Shown one piece after another: positions 1 to 7,212 of a stretch of 44,612 bases of DNA. Positions within the stretch are counted from its first letter, which is position 1. Each line of letters starts with the position of its first letter. The position numbers and the translations under genes were made by a program. The notes beneath the pieces are model-generated. The model did not search any database. It saw only the letters and a program-made list of their open reading frames with translations, and was not told the origin of the DNA. This DNA comes from Lachnospiraceae bacterium (GTDB lineage Bacteria; Bacillota; Clostridia; Lachnospirales; Lachnospiraceae): assembly GCA_910574185.1 (NCBI GenBank), contig CAJSZQ010000033.1:1-44612 (forward strand), given 5' to 3'.

Positions 1-45
1 CTTTCCGAGCTTCAGATTTTTAATGAAGTAAGAAAGAAAAAATGA
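1..45 (+). CDS. possible 3' end of a gene cut by the window edge
   Basis: Frame 1 is open from the first base and reads LSELQIFNEVRKKK before TGA at 43-45. Fourteen codons are too few to assign a family. It may be the tail of a gene, perhaps a transposase given the IS-like repeats nearby, or a chance open frame. Confidence 0.2.
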   Translation, partial: LSELQIFNEVRKKK

Positions 46-141
46 GGTGAAATTTATTTGCCATTAATTTGAAGCTGTTATTTTAAGCTTTGTTCAAGTT
101 TTATGCAAAAGATTGTCTCGGTGATTTCGATTAGCAGACAA

Positions 142-181
142 AGAGAGGGCAGAGCCGGTCATCAAAGGTTCTGTCTTCTTT
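142..181 (+). other. imperfect 15-bp hairpin in an otherwise empty stretch
   Basis: Bases 142-156 can pair with 167-181 (several G-U pairs) around a 10-nt loop, followed by a few T residues. It could terminate whatever ends at position 45. The rest of 46-335 is AT-rich and I see no gene in it. Confidence 0.3.
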
Positions 182-347
182 CGTTCAAAAAGAGAATATG
201 CTGGAAAAATAAGATTTCGAGGAATTTCGTATCAACATAGCTGGCCAAAGGTCTGCTTTGTTATTTCTTAATTTTATTCAGGAACATTCCAAAATTACTC
301 TGGACAATCCATGATATTTTCAGTACAACTATATCTTGTATCTTATA

Positions 348-427
348 GATGGCCCCCAAGCATTAAAATCAGGACGGATTTTGGGTGGCTCTCAAGCTTT
401 AAATTGGTGGCTCCCAAGCATTAGAAT
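348..427. repeat. three short repeats resembling an IS21-family end
   Basis: Three near-identical units of about 21 bp lie at 348-369, 384-404 and 405-427, each built on a GGTGGCTCCCAAGCATTA core. IS21-family elements carry multiple short repeats of this kind in their termini, and I associate this core with such ends in gut Firmicutes. No istA or istB gene lies in the window. It is therefore either a solo or remnant end, or the edge of an element continuing outside. The assignment is from memory and is tentative. Confidence 0.4.
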
Positions 428-527
428 AATCATCCGTCAGACTGTGTACGGAACAATACTGGTTCTTTTCGATTTCATCGTAAATCGCTTCCCGGCGAAG
501 ACTTCTTTTGTTAAGCTTTTCTGCCAT
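399..527 (-). CDS. 42-aa ORF, probably an HTH-like gene truncated by the IS end
   Basis: ATG at 525-527 follows a good ribosome binding site (GTGAGGAAAT on the minus strand). The product starts MAEKLNKRSLRREAIYDEIE and stops at 399. The first 34 residues look like the start of a small helical DNA-binding protein. The last eight residues (SNAWEPPI) are encoded inside the GGTGGCTCCCAAGC repeats, so the original gene was probably cut there by an insertion-sequence end. A 21-bp palindrome lies 34 bp upstream. No function can be assigned. Confidence 0.4.
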   Translation of the reverse strand: MAEKLNKRSLRREAIYDEIEKNQYCSVHSLTDDYSNAWEPPI

Positions 528-560
528 ATTTCCTCACTTCATTCATTTGTTTTATTTATC

Positions 561-581
561 TTTGACTATACTTTAGTCAAA
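561..581. promoter_or_regulatory. palindrome TTTGACTA-N5-TAGTCAAA
   Basis: A perfect 8-bp inverted repeat with a 5-bp centre lies just upstream of the 42-aa minus-strand ORF. On the minus strand it includes TTGACT, a possible -35 hexamer, so it could be an operator over that gene's promoter. The stretch 582-840 beyond it is very AT-rich and shows no credible gene. Confidence 0.4.
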
Positions 582-843
582 TTTTTGCAGGTTTTCAACC
601 ACTATATTCTGATTTTTAATGAAAACTATTCTATTTTTACTTAATTTTTGACCGTTTTTCATTTATTATGAATGATTTCATTCAATTTTTTAAATTTGAC
701 TCAAAATCCCTCCTTTTATCGTTATTCTGTTACTTTTTATCTGTTGAATTTCCGAATTTGCAACGTTTGTTTTTACAGGGTTAGTTGTTTTGTATGCTGA
801 TATAAAATTATGGAATGATTCCGCTGAAAAGAAAAACAGGTAT

Positions 844-871
844 AAAAAAACACCTGCATCAATAACAGGTG
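844..871 (-). terminator. terminator after hicB
   Basis: On the minus strand CACCTG (866-871) pairs with CAGGTG (851-856) around a 9-nt loop, followed by a run of seven T. It sits about 40 bp after the hicB stop, so it probably ends the hicAB transcript. Confidence 0.7.
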
Positions 872-909
872 GTTTATTCATTGCTGGATGATGAAAAATC
901 CTTTCTGAA

Positions 910-1341
910 CTATGAACCAAGATGAAGTTTAGATTTCAGGGCATCCTGTAAGACTTGCGAAAAGTTAATATTATGCTCTAATGCAGCAGCATTAAGCCAT
1001 GCAGGAATAGTAAGCGTTTTCTTGACTGACTTTTTAAAATGAGTCTTCGCGTATTCGGCAACATCGACAGTAATAATATTCACAAAAGATTCGCCGAAAA
1101 AAGCATCCAAGTCGAGTTCTTCTGCAATTGCAGCAAGATTAATCTTATTAATAGAGGAAGGAGGCGGCGCTGATTCGCCGTCTTCCTCCATCCAGTATAA
1201 ATACCCGGCAAGACAATCAACAGCCATGGCAAGCGCTTCGTCCAAAGTTTCTCCACAGGTGGCAAGATGATTCAAGTCGGGAAAGATAACGGAGTAACCA
1301 TTTTCCTCTTTAAAAAAACAAGCGGGATAAGCAGATAACAT
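910..1341 (-). CDS. hicB: HicB-family antitoxin
   Basis: A 143-aa protein. The start is placed at ATG 1339-1341 because AGGAGGT lies six bases upstream; the open frame extends further 5' without a better site. The N-terminal half has the HicB partial RNase H-like fold signature (FKEENGYSVIFPDL, then a GETLDEAL helix). The C-terminal KKTLTIPAWLNAAALEHNIN segment is the ribbon-helix-helix typical of long HicB proteins. In this family HicB neutralises the HicA mRNA interferase and represses the operon. It lies directly downstream of a hicA-like sequence, and a palindrome overlaps the shared promoter. The family call is firm; activity is inferred. Confidence 0.85.
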   Translation of the reverse strand: MLSAYPACFFKEENGYSVIFPDLNHLATCGETLDEALAMAVDCLAGYLYWMEEDGESAPPPSSINKINLAAIAEELDLDAFFGESFVNIITVDVAEYAKTHFKKSVKKTLTIPAWLNAAALEHNINFSQVLQDALKSKLHLGS

Positions 1342-1376
1342 ATGAATACCTCCTAATATAATCTGGAACAAAGGGA

Positions 1377-1571
1377 CTATTTCAGCCCCGCCTGTTTCAG
1401 AATTTGATTTTCAGTACCTTTAGGGATATCCTTACAATGGAATGGAATTGTAACCTTTCCGGGTTTTGATGAATGAAAGTAATGCCTGTGTGAACCTTGC
1501 TGATTCTTAAGTATCCATCCGTCTGCAAGGATTATTTTTTCCAATTCTCTTGGCTTTTTTGGCTTTTGTAA
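1377..1571 (-). pseudogene. hicA: HicA-like toxin gene without a canonical start codon
   Basis: The minus strand encodes KPRELEKIILADGWILKNQQ, GSHRHYFHSS, then KPGKVTIPFH up to a stop at 1377. This is the full HicA dsRBD-like fold, including the GSHRHY histidine region needed for mRNA cleavage. The frame is closed upstream by TAA at 1572-1574, and no ATG or GTG lies between that stop and the conserved region. A good ribosome binding site (GGGAGG) sits just upstream, near TTA, CAA or AAG codons where a start is expected. The only alternative is TTG at 1542-1544, which drops the first residues and has no suitable binding site. Start-codon loss may have silenced the toxin while hicB stays intact. 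A sequencing error is possible. Confidence 0.65.
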
Positions 1572-1585
1572 TTACCTCCCTTGTA

Positions 1586-1616
1586 GTATTATAATATGTA
1601 ATACGTACAAAATCAA
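1586..1616 (-). promoter_or_regulatory. hicAB promoter with overlapping palindromic operator
   Basis: On the minus strand TTGATT (1611-1616) and TATAAT (1588-1593) are separated by exactly 17 bp. A palindrome GTATTA-N7-TAATAC (1586-1604) covers the -10 box, where an autoregulating HicB would bind. The transcript would start about 10 bp before the GGGAGG binding site of hicA. Confidence 0.75.
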
Positions 1617-1671
1617 TACGTGTTGCTTTTTTAATGTCCCAGTCTTTTTATGCATAAATTCCTTTTATAAA

Positions 1672-1702
1672 GGCTGTTGCCCTTATGATTAGTGCAACAG
1701 CC
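1672..1702 (-). terminator. hairpin after the purine operon
   Basis: Nine perfect base pairs, GGCTGTTGC (minus strand) with GCAACAGCC, enclose a 13-nt loop, with a weak T-rich tail. It lies 24 bp after the formyltransferase stop codon. Confidence 0.55.
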
Positions 1703-1725
1703 CCCCGACTCTTTTATAAATCATT

Positions 1726-2904
1726 TTAATGATGGAATAACCGGATTCCGGTAAATGCCATTACCATTCCATATTTATTACAGGTTTCAATGACATTGTC
1801 ATCTCTCACAGAACCTCCCGGCTGCGCAATATATTTCACACCGCTCTTATGCGCCCGCTCGATATTATCGCCAAACGGGAAGAAAGCGTCCGAACCCAGC
1901 GCCACGCCGGACATCTGGTCTAACCATGCCCGCTTCTCTTCTCTGGTAAACACTGACGGCTTCTCTTTGAATGTATTCGGCCACGCCTCGTCATTTAACA
2001 CATCCATATATTCCTCACCGATATAAAGGTCGATGGCATTATCCCGGTCAGCCCTTCGGATATCATCTCTGAACGGAAGATTCAGCACCTTCGGATTCTG
2101 TCTCAGCCACCAGTTATCTGCCTTCTGCCCGGCAAGTCTGGTACAGTGAATCCTTGACTGCTGCCCTGCGCCGATACCGATTGCCTGCCCGTCTTTCACA
2201 TAGCATACGGAATTGGACTGGGTATATTTCAGGGTAATCATAGCAATTGCAAGGTCGATTTTTGCCTGCTCCGTCATATCCTTATTCTCCGTTACAATGT
2301 CGCTAAAGAACTCCTCGTCAATCTTCAATTCATTTCTGCCCTGCTCAAAGGTGATTCCATAAACTTCTTTATGCTCTAACTCTGCCGGTACATAGTCCGC
2401 GTCAATCTGAATCACATTATAGTTTCCGTTCTTCTTCTGCTTCAGAATCTCCAACGCCTCCGGCTCGTAACCCGGCGCGATTACGCCGTCGGACACTTCT
2501 CTCTTAATCAGTCTTGCCGTATCTGCGTCGCATACGTCTGAAAGCGAGATAAAATCACCAAAAGAAGACATTCTGTCCGCGCCTCTCGCTCTTGCATAGG
2601 CACATGCAAGGGGAGACAGTTCCCCCAAATCATCCACCCAGTAAATCTTTGCCAGCGTCTCTGTAAGCGGAAGTCCTACCGCCGCCCCGGCCGGAGATAC
2701 ATGCTTGAAGGAAGTTGCCGCCGGAAGCCCTGTCGCCTGCTTTAACTCCTTCACAAGCTGCCAGCCGTTAAATGCATCCAGAAAGTTAATATATCCCGGA
2801 CGCCCGCATAACACCTGGATGGGAAGCTCGCTTCCATCCTCTATATAGATTCTGGACGGCTTCTGATTCGGGTTGCAGCCATATTTTAATTCTAATTCTT
2901 TCAT
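1726..2904 (-). CDS. purH: AICAR formyltransferase (stand-alone PurH-type transformylase)
   Basis: A 392-aa protein equivalent to the C-terminal transformylase domain of PurH. It would transfer a formyl group from 10-formyl-THF to AICAR, giving FAICAR, the penultimate step of IMP synthesis. Visible family motifs are SFKHVSPAGAA (KHxNPCG in classical PurH, so Asn and Cys are replaced), FFPFGDNIERA, the QPGGSVRD loop and the terminal TGIRLFHH. The inosinicase domain of bifunctional PurH is absent; a separate PurO-like gene lies 12 bp upstream in the same operon. Ribosome binding comes from AGGAGCGGATGAG before ATG 2902-2904. The stand-alone form is usual in Lachnospiraceae. Function is confident, the gene symbol less so because the family differs from classical PurH. 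Confidence 0.85.
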   Translation of the reverse strand: MKELELKYGCNPNQKPSRIYIEDGSELPIQVLCGRPGYINFLDAFNGWQLVKELKQATGLPAATSFKHVSPAGAAVGLPLTETLAKIYWVDDLGELSPLACAYARARGADRMSSFGDFISLSDVCDADTARLIKREVSDGVIAPGYEPEALEILKQKKNGNYNVIQIDADYVPAELEHKEVYGITFEQGRNELKIDEEFFSDIVTENKDMTEQAKIDLAIAMITLKYTQSNSVCYVKDGQAIGIGAGQQSRIHCTRLAGQKADNWWLRQNPKVLNLPFRDDIRRADRDNAIDLYIGEEYMDVLNDEAWPNTFKEKPSVFTREEKRAWLDQMSGVALGSDAFFPFGDNIERAHKSGVKYIAQPGGSVRDDNVIETCNKYGMVMAFTGIRLFHH

Positions 2905-2916
2905 CTCATCCGCTCC

Positions 2917-3630
2917 TTATTTGTTCTTATTTATAATCTTCGATTCATAGTTTCCTGTCGCAATATCAATATAACGCACAAATAGCGATACTTTGTTATC
3001 CTCATTCAGACTGTTCCACAGCATATCCGCAAACCCATCCATATCATTCGGAATCTCCACCAGTTTCGGTTCGCCCTCAAAGCTTGGAAGAGGATTCCCG
3101 TCATGCATATAAGTATGAATAAAATGTCCTTCTCCTGCTTTTGCATTCTCATATGCAAAAGTATACCTGTTACAACTGGAAGGCTCTCCGTTATTACTTT
3201 TCAAAATGGACATCGCATAGCTGTACTTCCCATTCTCCACATGCATTATACCGGAAATCCTTGGCGTATAATTCGGTCCATCCGGCTCAAATTCCCGACT
3301 TCTTAAGGACTGCTCAAAGGTAAGCTGTCTGTCCATCCCCTCGTAAATCGTATCGGTCTGGTCCCCATTTGTCACAATGGTCTTATTCCCCAGCACACGC
3401 ACCGGAGCATAAATAATCAGGCTTGGATCTGTAACCTTAGTTTCGTCAAAAGCCTGGGTACGAATACCCTCGCCGTCCTCCACAAAAATACGATTCCGGC
3501 TGTTCTCACTTCTTCCCATAATGAAGTAAGCAGTCACTGCCTTCGTGCCGTCGGCGCTTCTCCCAATGATAATCCCTCTTCCCGGATATGCATTTCCTTC
3601 AAGTTCCTTCTCAATTGACAACATCTCCAT
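2917..3630 (-). CDS. IMP cyclohydrolase, PurO-type
   Basis: A 237-aa protein of the family first described in archaea, which cyclises FAICAR to IMP. The opening GNAYPGRGIIIGRSADGTKA, the R-N-R-I-F stretch, and the DPSLIIYAPVR and NYTPRISG segments match my memory of this family, not bacterial PurH. AAGGAG sits eight bases before the ATG. The formyltransferase for the preceding reaction follows 12 bp downstream, so the operon encodes the last two steps of de novo IMP synthesis as separate proteins. No PurR-like box is evident upstream. Confidence 0.85.
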   Translation of the reverse strand: MEMLSIEKELEGNAYPGRGIIIGRSADGTKAVTAYFIMGRSENSRNRIFVEDGEGIRTQAFDETKVTDPSLIIYAPVRVLGNKTIVTNGDQTDTIYEGMDRQLTFEQSLRSREFEPDGPNYTPRISGIMHVENGKYSYAMSILKSNNGEPSSCNRYTFAYENAKAGEGHFIHTYMHDGNPLPSFEGEPKLVEIPNDMDGFADMLWNSLNEDNKVSLFVRYIDIATGNYESKIINKNK

Positions 3631-3682
3631 GAATCATTCTCCTTTTTCTCATCTTTTGACCTGTTTTCCTGCATACATGTTC

Positions 3683-3711
3683 ATTATATAAAAAACCTGC
3701 CTGTATTTCCA
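3683..3711 (-). promoter_or_regulatory. probable promoter of the IMP operon
   Basis: TATAAT (3683-3688, minus strand) lies 17 bp downstream of TGGAAA (3706-3711), a weak -35 box. It is about 50 bp upstream of the cyclohydrolase start. Confidence 0.45.
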
Positions 3712-3786
3712 GTAGAATCTTGATAAACTTCACGAGTGTTTTAGGATAGAAGCGAACTTCAGAGACACTTTTTAAAAATGAAATCA

Positions 3787-4659
3787 TTACCTATATTCTC
3801 GACTGATGGAGAACCCTTTGCCTCTCACTTCTGTAACCCTACTTACAATCATAAACGCCTCTGGGTCGATATCCCGAATCAACCTTTCCAACTTGGGGAG
3901 TTCCCGATTAGAAAGAATGCTTAATACCACCCTGGTTTCTTCCTGAAGATATCCGCCTTCCCCATATAACACTGTTACTCCCCGGTCCACTTCAGCAAGA
4001 ATTATCTGCCGGATTTCTTCTACTTGCCTGCTGATTATTTTCACTTCTGTCCGGGTCGTTCCTATCATCATTACTTTATCCAGAACAATTGTATATATCA
4101 GCACTAGCAAAATTCCATACAGAATCCGTTCCGCCGGATTATAAACTGCCTGTCCGGCCAAAATCAGAAGATCAAAAAAATTCAAACTCACAGATACCGG
4201 AATGTGAAAATATTTATTCAGCACAAGCGGAGGAATGTCCATCCCTCCAGTAGATGCTCCGGTCCGTATTACGAGTCCCAGGGTCATCCCAATTCCCAAA
4301 CCGGAAAAAATAGTATTCAAAATCGGTTCTTCCGTCAACACCATTTCGCCCAGTATCCGGTCAAATAATTCCAAAGCAATCGGATATGCAAATGAACTAA
4401 TCACTGTTGTAAGAGCAAATTTCTTCCCAAGCAGCATAAAACCAACCGCCAACATTACCAGATTAAATATGAATACGAATCCAGAAAGCGACATTCCTGT
4501 AAGCCGTCCTACCATCAGACCAATTCCAGTCGTACCGCCAGTCATCAGATTCCCAGGAAGCAAAAATAATTTTACCGTCAGCGCGTATAACACATTTCCC
4601 ACAATTATAATTGCAACCGTCCAAATATTTCTTAGATTTTTACTCTTTTGCCACATCAT
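3787..4659 (-). CDS. YitT family membrane protein
   Basis: About 290 aa. Five hydrophobic segments fill roughly the first 200 residues, including the family-typical LLPGNLMTGGTTGIG near residue 30 and IRTGASTGGMDI near residue 135. A soluble C-terminal domain follows (DUF2179-like, ending SRVTEVRGKGFSI). YitT proteins are widespread in Firmicutes and their transport role is unproven. The start is ambiguous between two adjacent ATGs (4659 and 4656), both behind GGAGG. The gene stands alone between the purine operon and the terminator of the greA unit. Confidence 0.8.
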   Translation of the reverse strand: MMWQKSKNLRNIWTVAIIIVGNVLYALTVKLFLLPGNLMTGGTTGIGLMVGRLTGMSLSGFVFIFNLVMLAVGFMLLGKKFALTTVISSFAYPIALELFDRILGEMVLTEEPILNTIFSGLGIGMTLGLVIRTGASTGGMDIPPLVLNKYFHIPVSVSLNFFDLLILAGQAVYNPAERILYGILLVLIYTIVLDKVMMIGTTRTEVKIISRQVEEIRQIILAEVDRGVTVLYGEGGYLQEETRVVLSILSNRELPKLERLIRDIDPEAFMIVSRVTEVRGKGFSISREYR

Positions 4660-4698
4660 CACTACCTCCACAAAACAAATATATCCTTTCTATGTGAA

Positions 4699-4740
4699 AA
4701 AAACACGCCTATTAGAGAATTTTCCCTAACAGACGTGGAT
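4699..4740 (-). terminator. terminator of the greA/argB-like unit
   Basis: An imperfect stem (CACGTCTGTTAG with CTAATAGGCGTG on the minus strand) is followed by a run of seven T. It lies about 80 bp after the argB-like stop codon. Confidence 0.7.
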
Positions 4741-4816
4741 CAAGGCTATGCCTAATACGCTTTAATTATAAATACAACCCTATAAAATTGCAATCTTTTT
4801 GCAAGCGCAAATTCCC

Positions 4817-5542
4817 TTACAGTTCATGCGTATAGAGTTTATTCTTGTCACTGATGATAATCGTGCCGACACCTGCTACGCTGAAAAATTCCACCAGCAG
4901 CGCGTGTCTGATTCTTCCATCTAATATATGCACGCGGTTCACTCCATGTTCCACCGCCTGAAATCCCCGCTTCACTCTGGATATCACCCCTTCGGTGACC
5001 CAGCCCGCATCCAAAAGCTTATGTACTTCGTCTACGGTAAGTCTGGGATATACTGTTTTACGCTCCACATCTTTCCAAATTCCCCGATGGGAAGAGAGAA
5101 ATACCAACTTATCTGCCTTCATTTTCACCGCAATTTCCAACGCTGTGTCCTTCGGATCAATCGGCACTTCCTCATTGTCAATATCATTCGGAACGATAAC
5201 CGGAATATATCCATTATCCAGCGTCATATTTAACGTATGTAAATCTACGCCGCAGATTCCAATCGCTTTGGTGCCGCACAGCTCTAACAGTTTTGCAACA
5301 CGCTTATTCTCACGAAATTTATCTACACCCATAGGTGTATCATGCACCACAATCGGCCGCATACCTACTGTTTTAAGCAGCGCAATATCCCGCATCAATT
5401 CCTGTTCATCCACCGGACTTAAATACTTTCTGCATCCATATTCAATAACCACAATTTTCTGATTAAAATCTCGTATATAAGGAAGCGCCTGAATCAGAAA
5501 TTCTGCCTTCGGCTCTACCTGATCATATAATTTTTGATCCAT
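4817..5542 (-). CDS. degenerate acetylglutamate-kinase-like protein (probable pseudoenzyme)
   Basis: A 241-aa amino-acid-kinase-fold protein clearly related to ArgB (ALPYIRDFNQ, DIALLKTVGMRPIVVH, AIGICGVD, GYIPVIVP and an ALLVEFFSVAGVGTIII C-terminus). The catalytic features of true ArgB are lost. The KYGG lysine is Glu (EYGC, residues 34-37). The HGGGP loop is HDTPM (67-71). The roughly 45-residue N-acetylglutamate-binding region is deleted. The second catalytic Lys in the GGMxPKV motif is Arg189. It is therefore unlikely to phosphorylate N-acetylglutamate and may have a regulatory or new ligand-binding role. It follows greA by 21 bp with its own GGGAGG, so the two are probably cotranscribed. 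No arg genes are nearby. Confidence 0.75.
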   Translation of the reverse strand: MDQKLYDQVEPKAEFLIQALPYIRDFNQKIVVIEYGCRKYLSPVDEQELMRDIALLKTVGMRPIVVHDTPMGVDKFRENKRVAKLLELCGTKAIGICGVDLHTLNMTLDNGYIPVIVPNDIDNEEVPIDPKDTALEIAVKMKADKLVFLSSHRGIWKDVERKTVYPRLTVDEVHKLLDAGWVTEGVISRVKRGFQAVEHGVNRVHILDGRIRHALLVEFFSVAGVGTIIISDKNKLYTHEL

Positions 5543-5563
5543 CTTCTCTTCCTCCCAAAGATT

Positions 5564-6067
5564 CTAATATCTGCGAATAGAATCTTCTTCACTCTCCCCT
5601 GTTTTCTTAATTGAATGAATCACCACATAATAACCGGCGGAAGAGTTAATTCTTACATAAACCCTATCCCCTTCTTTATGTCCAAGAAGCGCCTTTCCCA
5701 TAGGCGATTCAATGCTGATTAATCCTTTTAAAGAACTGCCTCTTACGGAAGTTACCAGTCTGTATTCTTCTGTCTCATCGTCATCTTCAAAATAAACTGT
5801 AACCGTATTATTGATTCCAACCTCATTCTCCTTAGATTCATCGGACACAATCACAGCCGTCTTAAGCATCCGCTCCAGATAACGAATCCTGCTCTCATTC
5901 TGATTCTTGTCTTTCTTCGCCGCATGGTATTCAAAATTTTCACTCAAATCCCCATGGGCCCTGGCTTCCTTTACTGCCTCAATCGCTTCTTTACGCACTA
6001 CAAGCTTCCGATATTCAATCTCTTCTTCAATCTTCTTTACATCACTCTGAGTTAATTGCTCCCGCAT
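5564..6067 (-). CDS. greA: GreA/GreB-family transcript cleavage factor
   Basis: About 167 aa. An N-terminal antiparallel coiled coil (LTQSDVKKIEEEIEYRKLVV...) carries the acidic tip region ARAHGDLSENFEYHAAKKDK, typical of GreA. The C-terminal FKBP-like domain contains SPMGKALLGHKEGDRVYV. Gre factors enter the RNA polymerase secondary channel and stimulate cleavage of backtracked RNA. I chose the ATG before REQLTQ (6065-6067) because GGAGG precedes it and the family starts there; the frame extends 14 codons further. The C-terminal tail (about 12 residues after VVIHSIKK) is longer and more acidic than usual. It probably leads an operon with the argB-like gene. Confidence 0.85.
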   Translation of the reverse strand: MREQLTQSDVKKIEEEIEYRKLVVRKEAIEAVKEARAHGDLSENFEYHAAKKDKNQNESRIRYLERMLKTAVIVSDESKENEVGINNTVTVYFEDDDETEEYRLVTSVRGSSLKGLISIESPMGKALLGHKEGDRVYVRINSSAGYYVVIHSIKKTGESEEDSIRRY

Positions 6068-6114
6068 CTCACACCTGTTCCTCCTCTTTACAAATGCTGT
6101 TATTAGCATAACAT

Positions 6115-6159
6115 AAAATGAGGCGCTCTGAAAGTATTTCTTTCAAAGCGCCTCATTTT
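6115..6159 (-). terminator. strong bidirectional-looking terminator
   Basis: A 20-bp stem with a single mismatch (6115-6134 with 6140-6159) has a 5-nt loop and flanking A/T runs. It lies 24 bp after the ybjQ-like stop and 47 bp upstream of greA. It ends the merR-ybjQ transcript and isolates greA. Confidence 0.85.
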
Positions 6160-6183
6160 ACACGATTATGAATCTTCCTGCGT

Positions 6184-6495
6184 TTATTTGAATCTGACCG
6201 CAGTACCGTAGGCAACCACCTCTGCTGCTCCAGACATCATCTGTGCAGAACCGTACCGGATTCCGATTACTGCATCCGCCCCCATTTCCTTTGCCTCGTC
6301 TACCATACGCTTAACGGCAATCTGTCTTGCCTCATTGAGCATCTCTGTATACGCGGCAATCTCGCCGCCTACCAGCGTTTTCATTCCTGCCATAAAATCC
6401 TTGCCAAAATTCTTGGTCTGCACCACTGCGCCTTTCACCATTCCCAGCGCCTCAAATTCCTGTCCCGGAATATATTCAATACTTAGAAGCTTCAT
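6184..6495 (-). CDS. YbjQ/UPF0145 family protein
   Basis: A 103-aa protein with the family signatures IEYIPGQEFEALGMVKG near the start and MGADAVIGIRYGS toward the C-terminus, the usual length for this pentamer-forming family of unproven, possibly metal-related function. The start is ATG 6493-6495 behind GGAGGAGAAGAAG; the longer frame adds 12 residues that overlap the upstream gene. Its first 20 bases overlap the 3' end of the merR gene in another frame, so translation is probably coupled. It sits in the autoregulated MerR unit and may belong to the same stress response. Confidence 0.8.
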   Translation of the reverse strand: MKLLSIEYIPGQEFEALGMVKGAVVQTKNFGKDFMAGMKTLVGGEIAAYTEMLNEARQIAVKRMVDEAKEMGADAVIGIRYGSAQMMSGAAEVVAYGTAVRFK

Positions 6496-7117
6496 CTTCT
6501 TCTCCTCCTTTAATCTCTTTGATTCTTCCAACCAGCGCCGCTATCGTACCGATAATCGTAACTACCGGCGCCGCAATAATAAATATCAGAAGTCCAAGCG
6601 GCAGCGGCTCCTGCAAATGCACCCACATCATGAAGCCGATGATTGCCGCCATAATCGCTGTCATACTCGCCGCGCCAATCAGGGCTCCTATCGTTTTTTT
6701 CCTGTGGGTATCTGTGTTGTTAACATCCATAAACCTTACACCCTCCTTTTCCAGCCGTTCCAGTTCATCCAGACAGGCGTCAGCTTCCAGCTTATCTAAA
6801 GTAACATGCCTGTCAATGAGCTTGCGGCTTATTTCCTGCATCTGTTCCAGACTTTTTTTCTGACGTTCCAGCTCCTCCAGATGCGCATCCAGACAAACAT
6901 CCAAACTACATTCTCCAGAAAAGACTCTCTTGATTTCTTCTATAGAAACAGATAATTTACGAAGAATTTTTATCTGCTTCAGTCTATTAATCTCTTCCTC
7001 ATGATATTCGCGATATCCGTTGTCTGCCCTGTGAGGTTTCAGAAGTCCCTGTTCTTCATAAAATCGGATATTCTTCCTGGTAATACCAACCAGTTCCTCC
7101 ACATGTTTAATCTGCAT
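6476..7117 (-). CDS. membrane-anchored MerR family regulator
   Basis: A 213-aa protein. Residues 1-70 are a MerR winged helix-turn-helix (VEELVGITRKNIRFYEEQGL, then GYREYHEEEINRL). Residues about 80-130 are a charged coiled coil for dimerisation. Two hydrophobic segments follow (about 143-167 and 173-198), so the C-terminus is in the membrane instead of forming a soluble ligand pocket. Cys70, Cys75 and Cys115 are the only cysteines I see. A MerR-type promoter with 19-bp spacer lies directly upstream, and a nearly identical copy precedes the ABC exporter at 9055, so this protein very likely activates both units. The signal may be membrane stress or a membrane-active drug; that part is inference. 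Confidence 0.85.
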   Translation of the reverse strand: MQIKHVEELVGITRKNIRFYEEQGLLKPHRADNGYREYHEEEINRLKQIKILRKLSVSIEEIKRVFSGECSLDVCLDAHLEELERQKKSLEQMQEISRKLIDRHVTLDKLEADACLDELERLEKEGVRFMDVNNTDTHRKKTIGALIGAASMTAIMAAIIGFMMWVHLQEPLPLGLLIFIIAAPVVTIIGTIAALVGRIKEIKGGEEDEASKY

Positions 7118-7153
7118 CTGGTTTCACCTCGCTTATTTTTCGTCTGTACCTGT

Positions 7154-7184
7154 GTTATACAGCTTCCACAAGGTGGAAGGTCAA
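7154..7184 (-). promoter_or_regulatory. MerR-type autoregulated promoter (operator copy 1)
   Basis: On the minus strand TTGACC (7179-7184) and TATAAC (7154-7159) are 19 bp apart, the elongated spacing that MerR activators untwist. The spacer holds a perfect CTTCCAC-CTT-GTGGAAG dyad. It lies 37 bp upstream of the merR start. Confidence 0.9.
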
Positions 7185-7212
7185 TAGTTTTTTCAAAAAT
7201 TTTTAAATTTTT

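Noticed and set aside
336..644. 102-aa plus-strand ORF
   Set aside because: It runs through the IS-like repeats and an AT-rich region, has no ribosome binding site, and the opposite strand has a better start.
690..920. 76-aa minus-strand ORF
   Set aside because: It overlaps the hicB 3' end and its terminator, with AT-rich low-complexity content.
4817..5542. Functional ArgB
   Set aside because: Both catalytic Lys residues, the HGGGP loop and the substrate pocket are missing, and no arginine genes are nearby.
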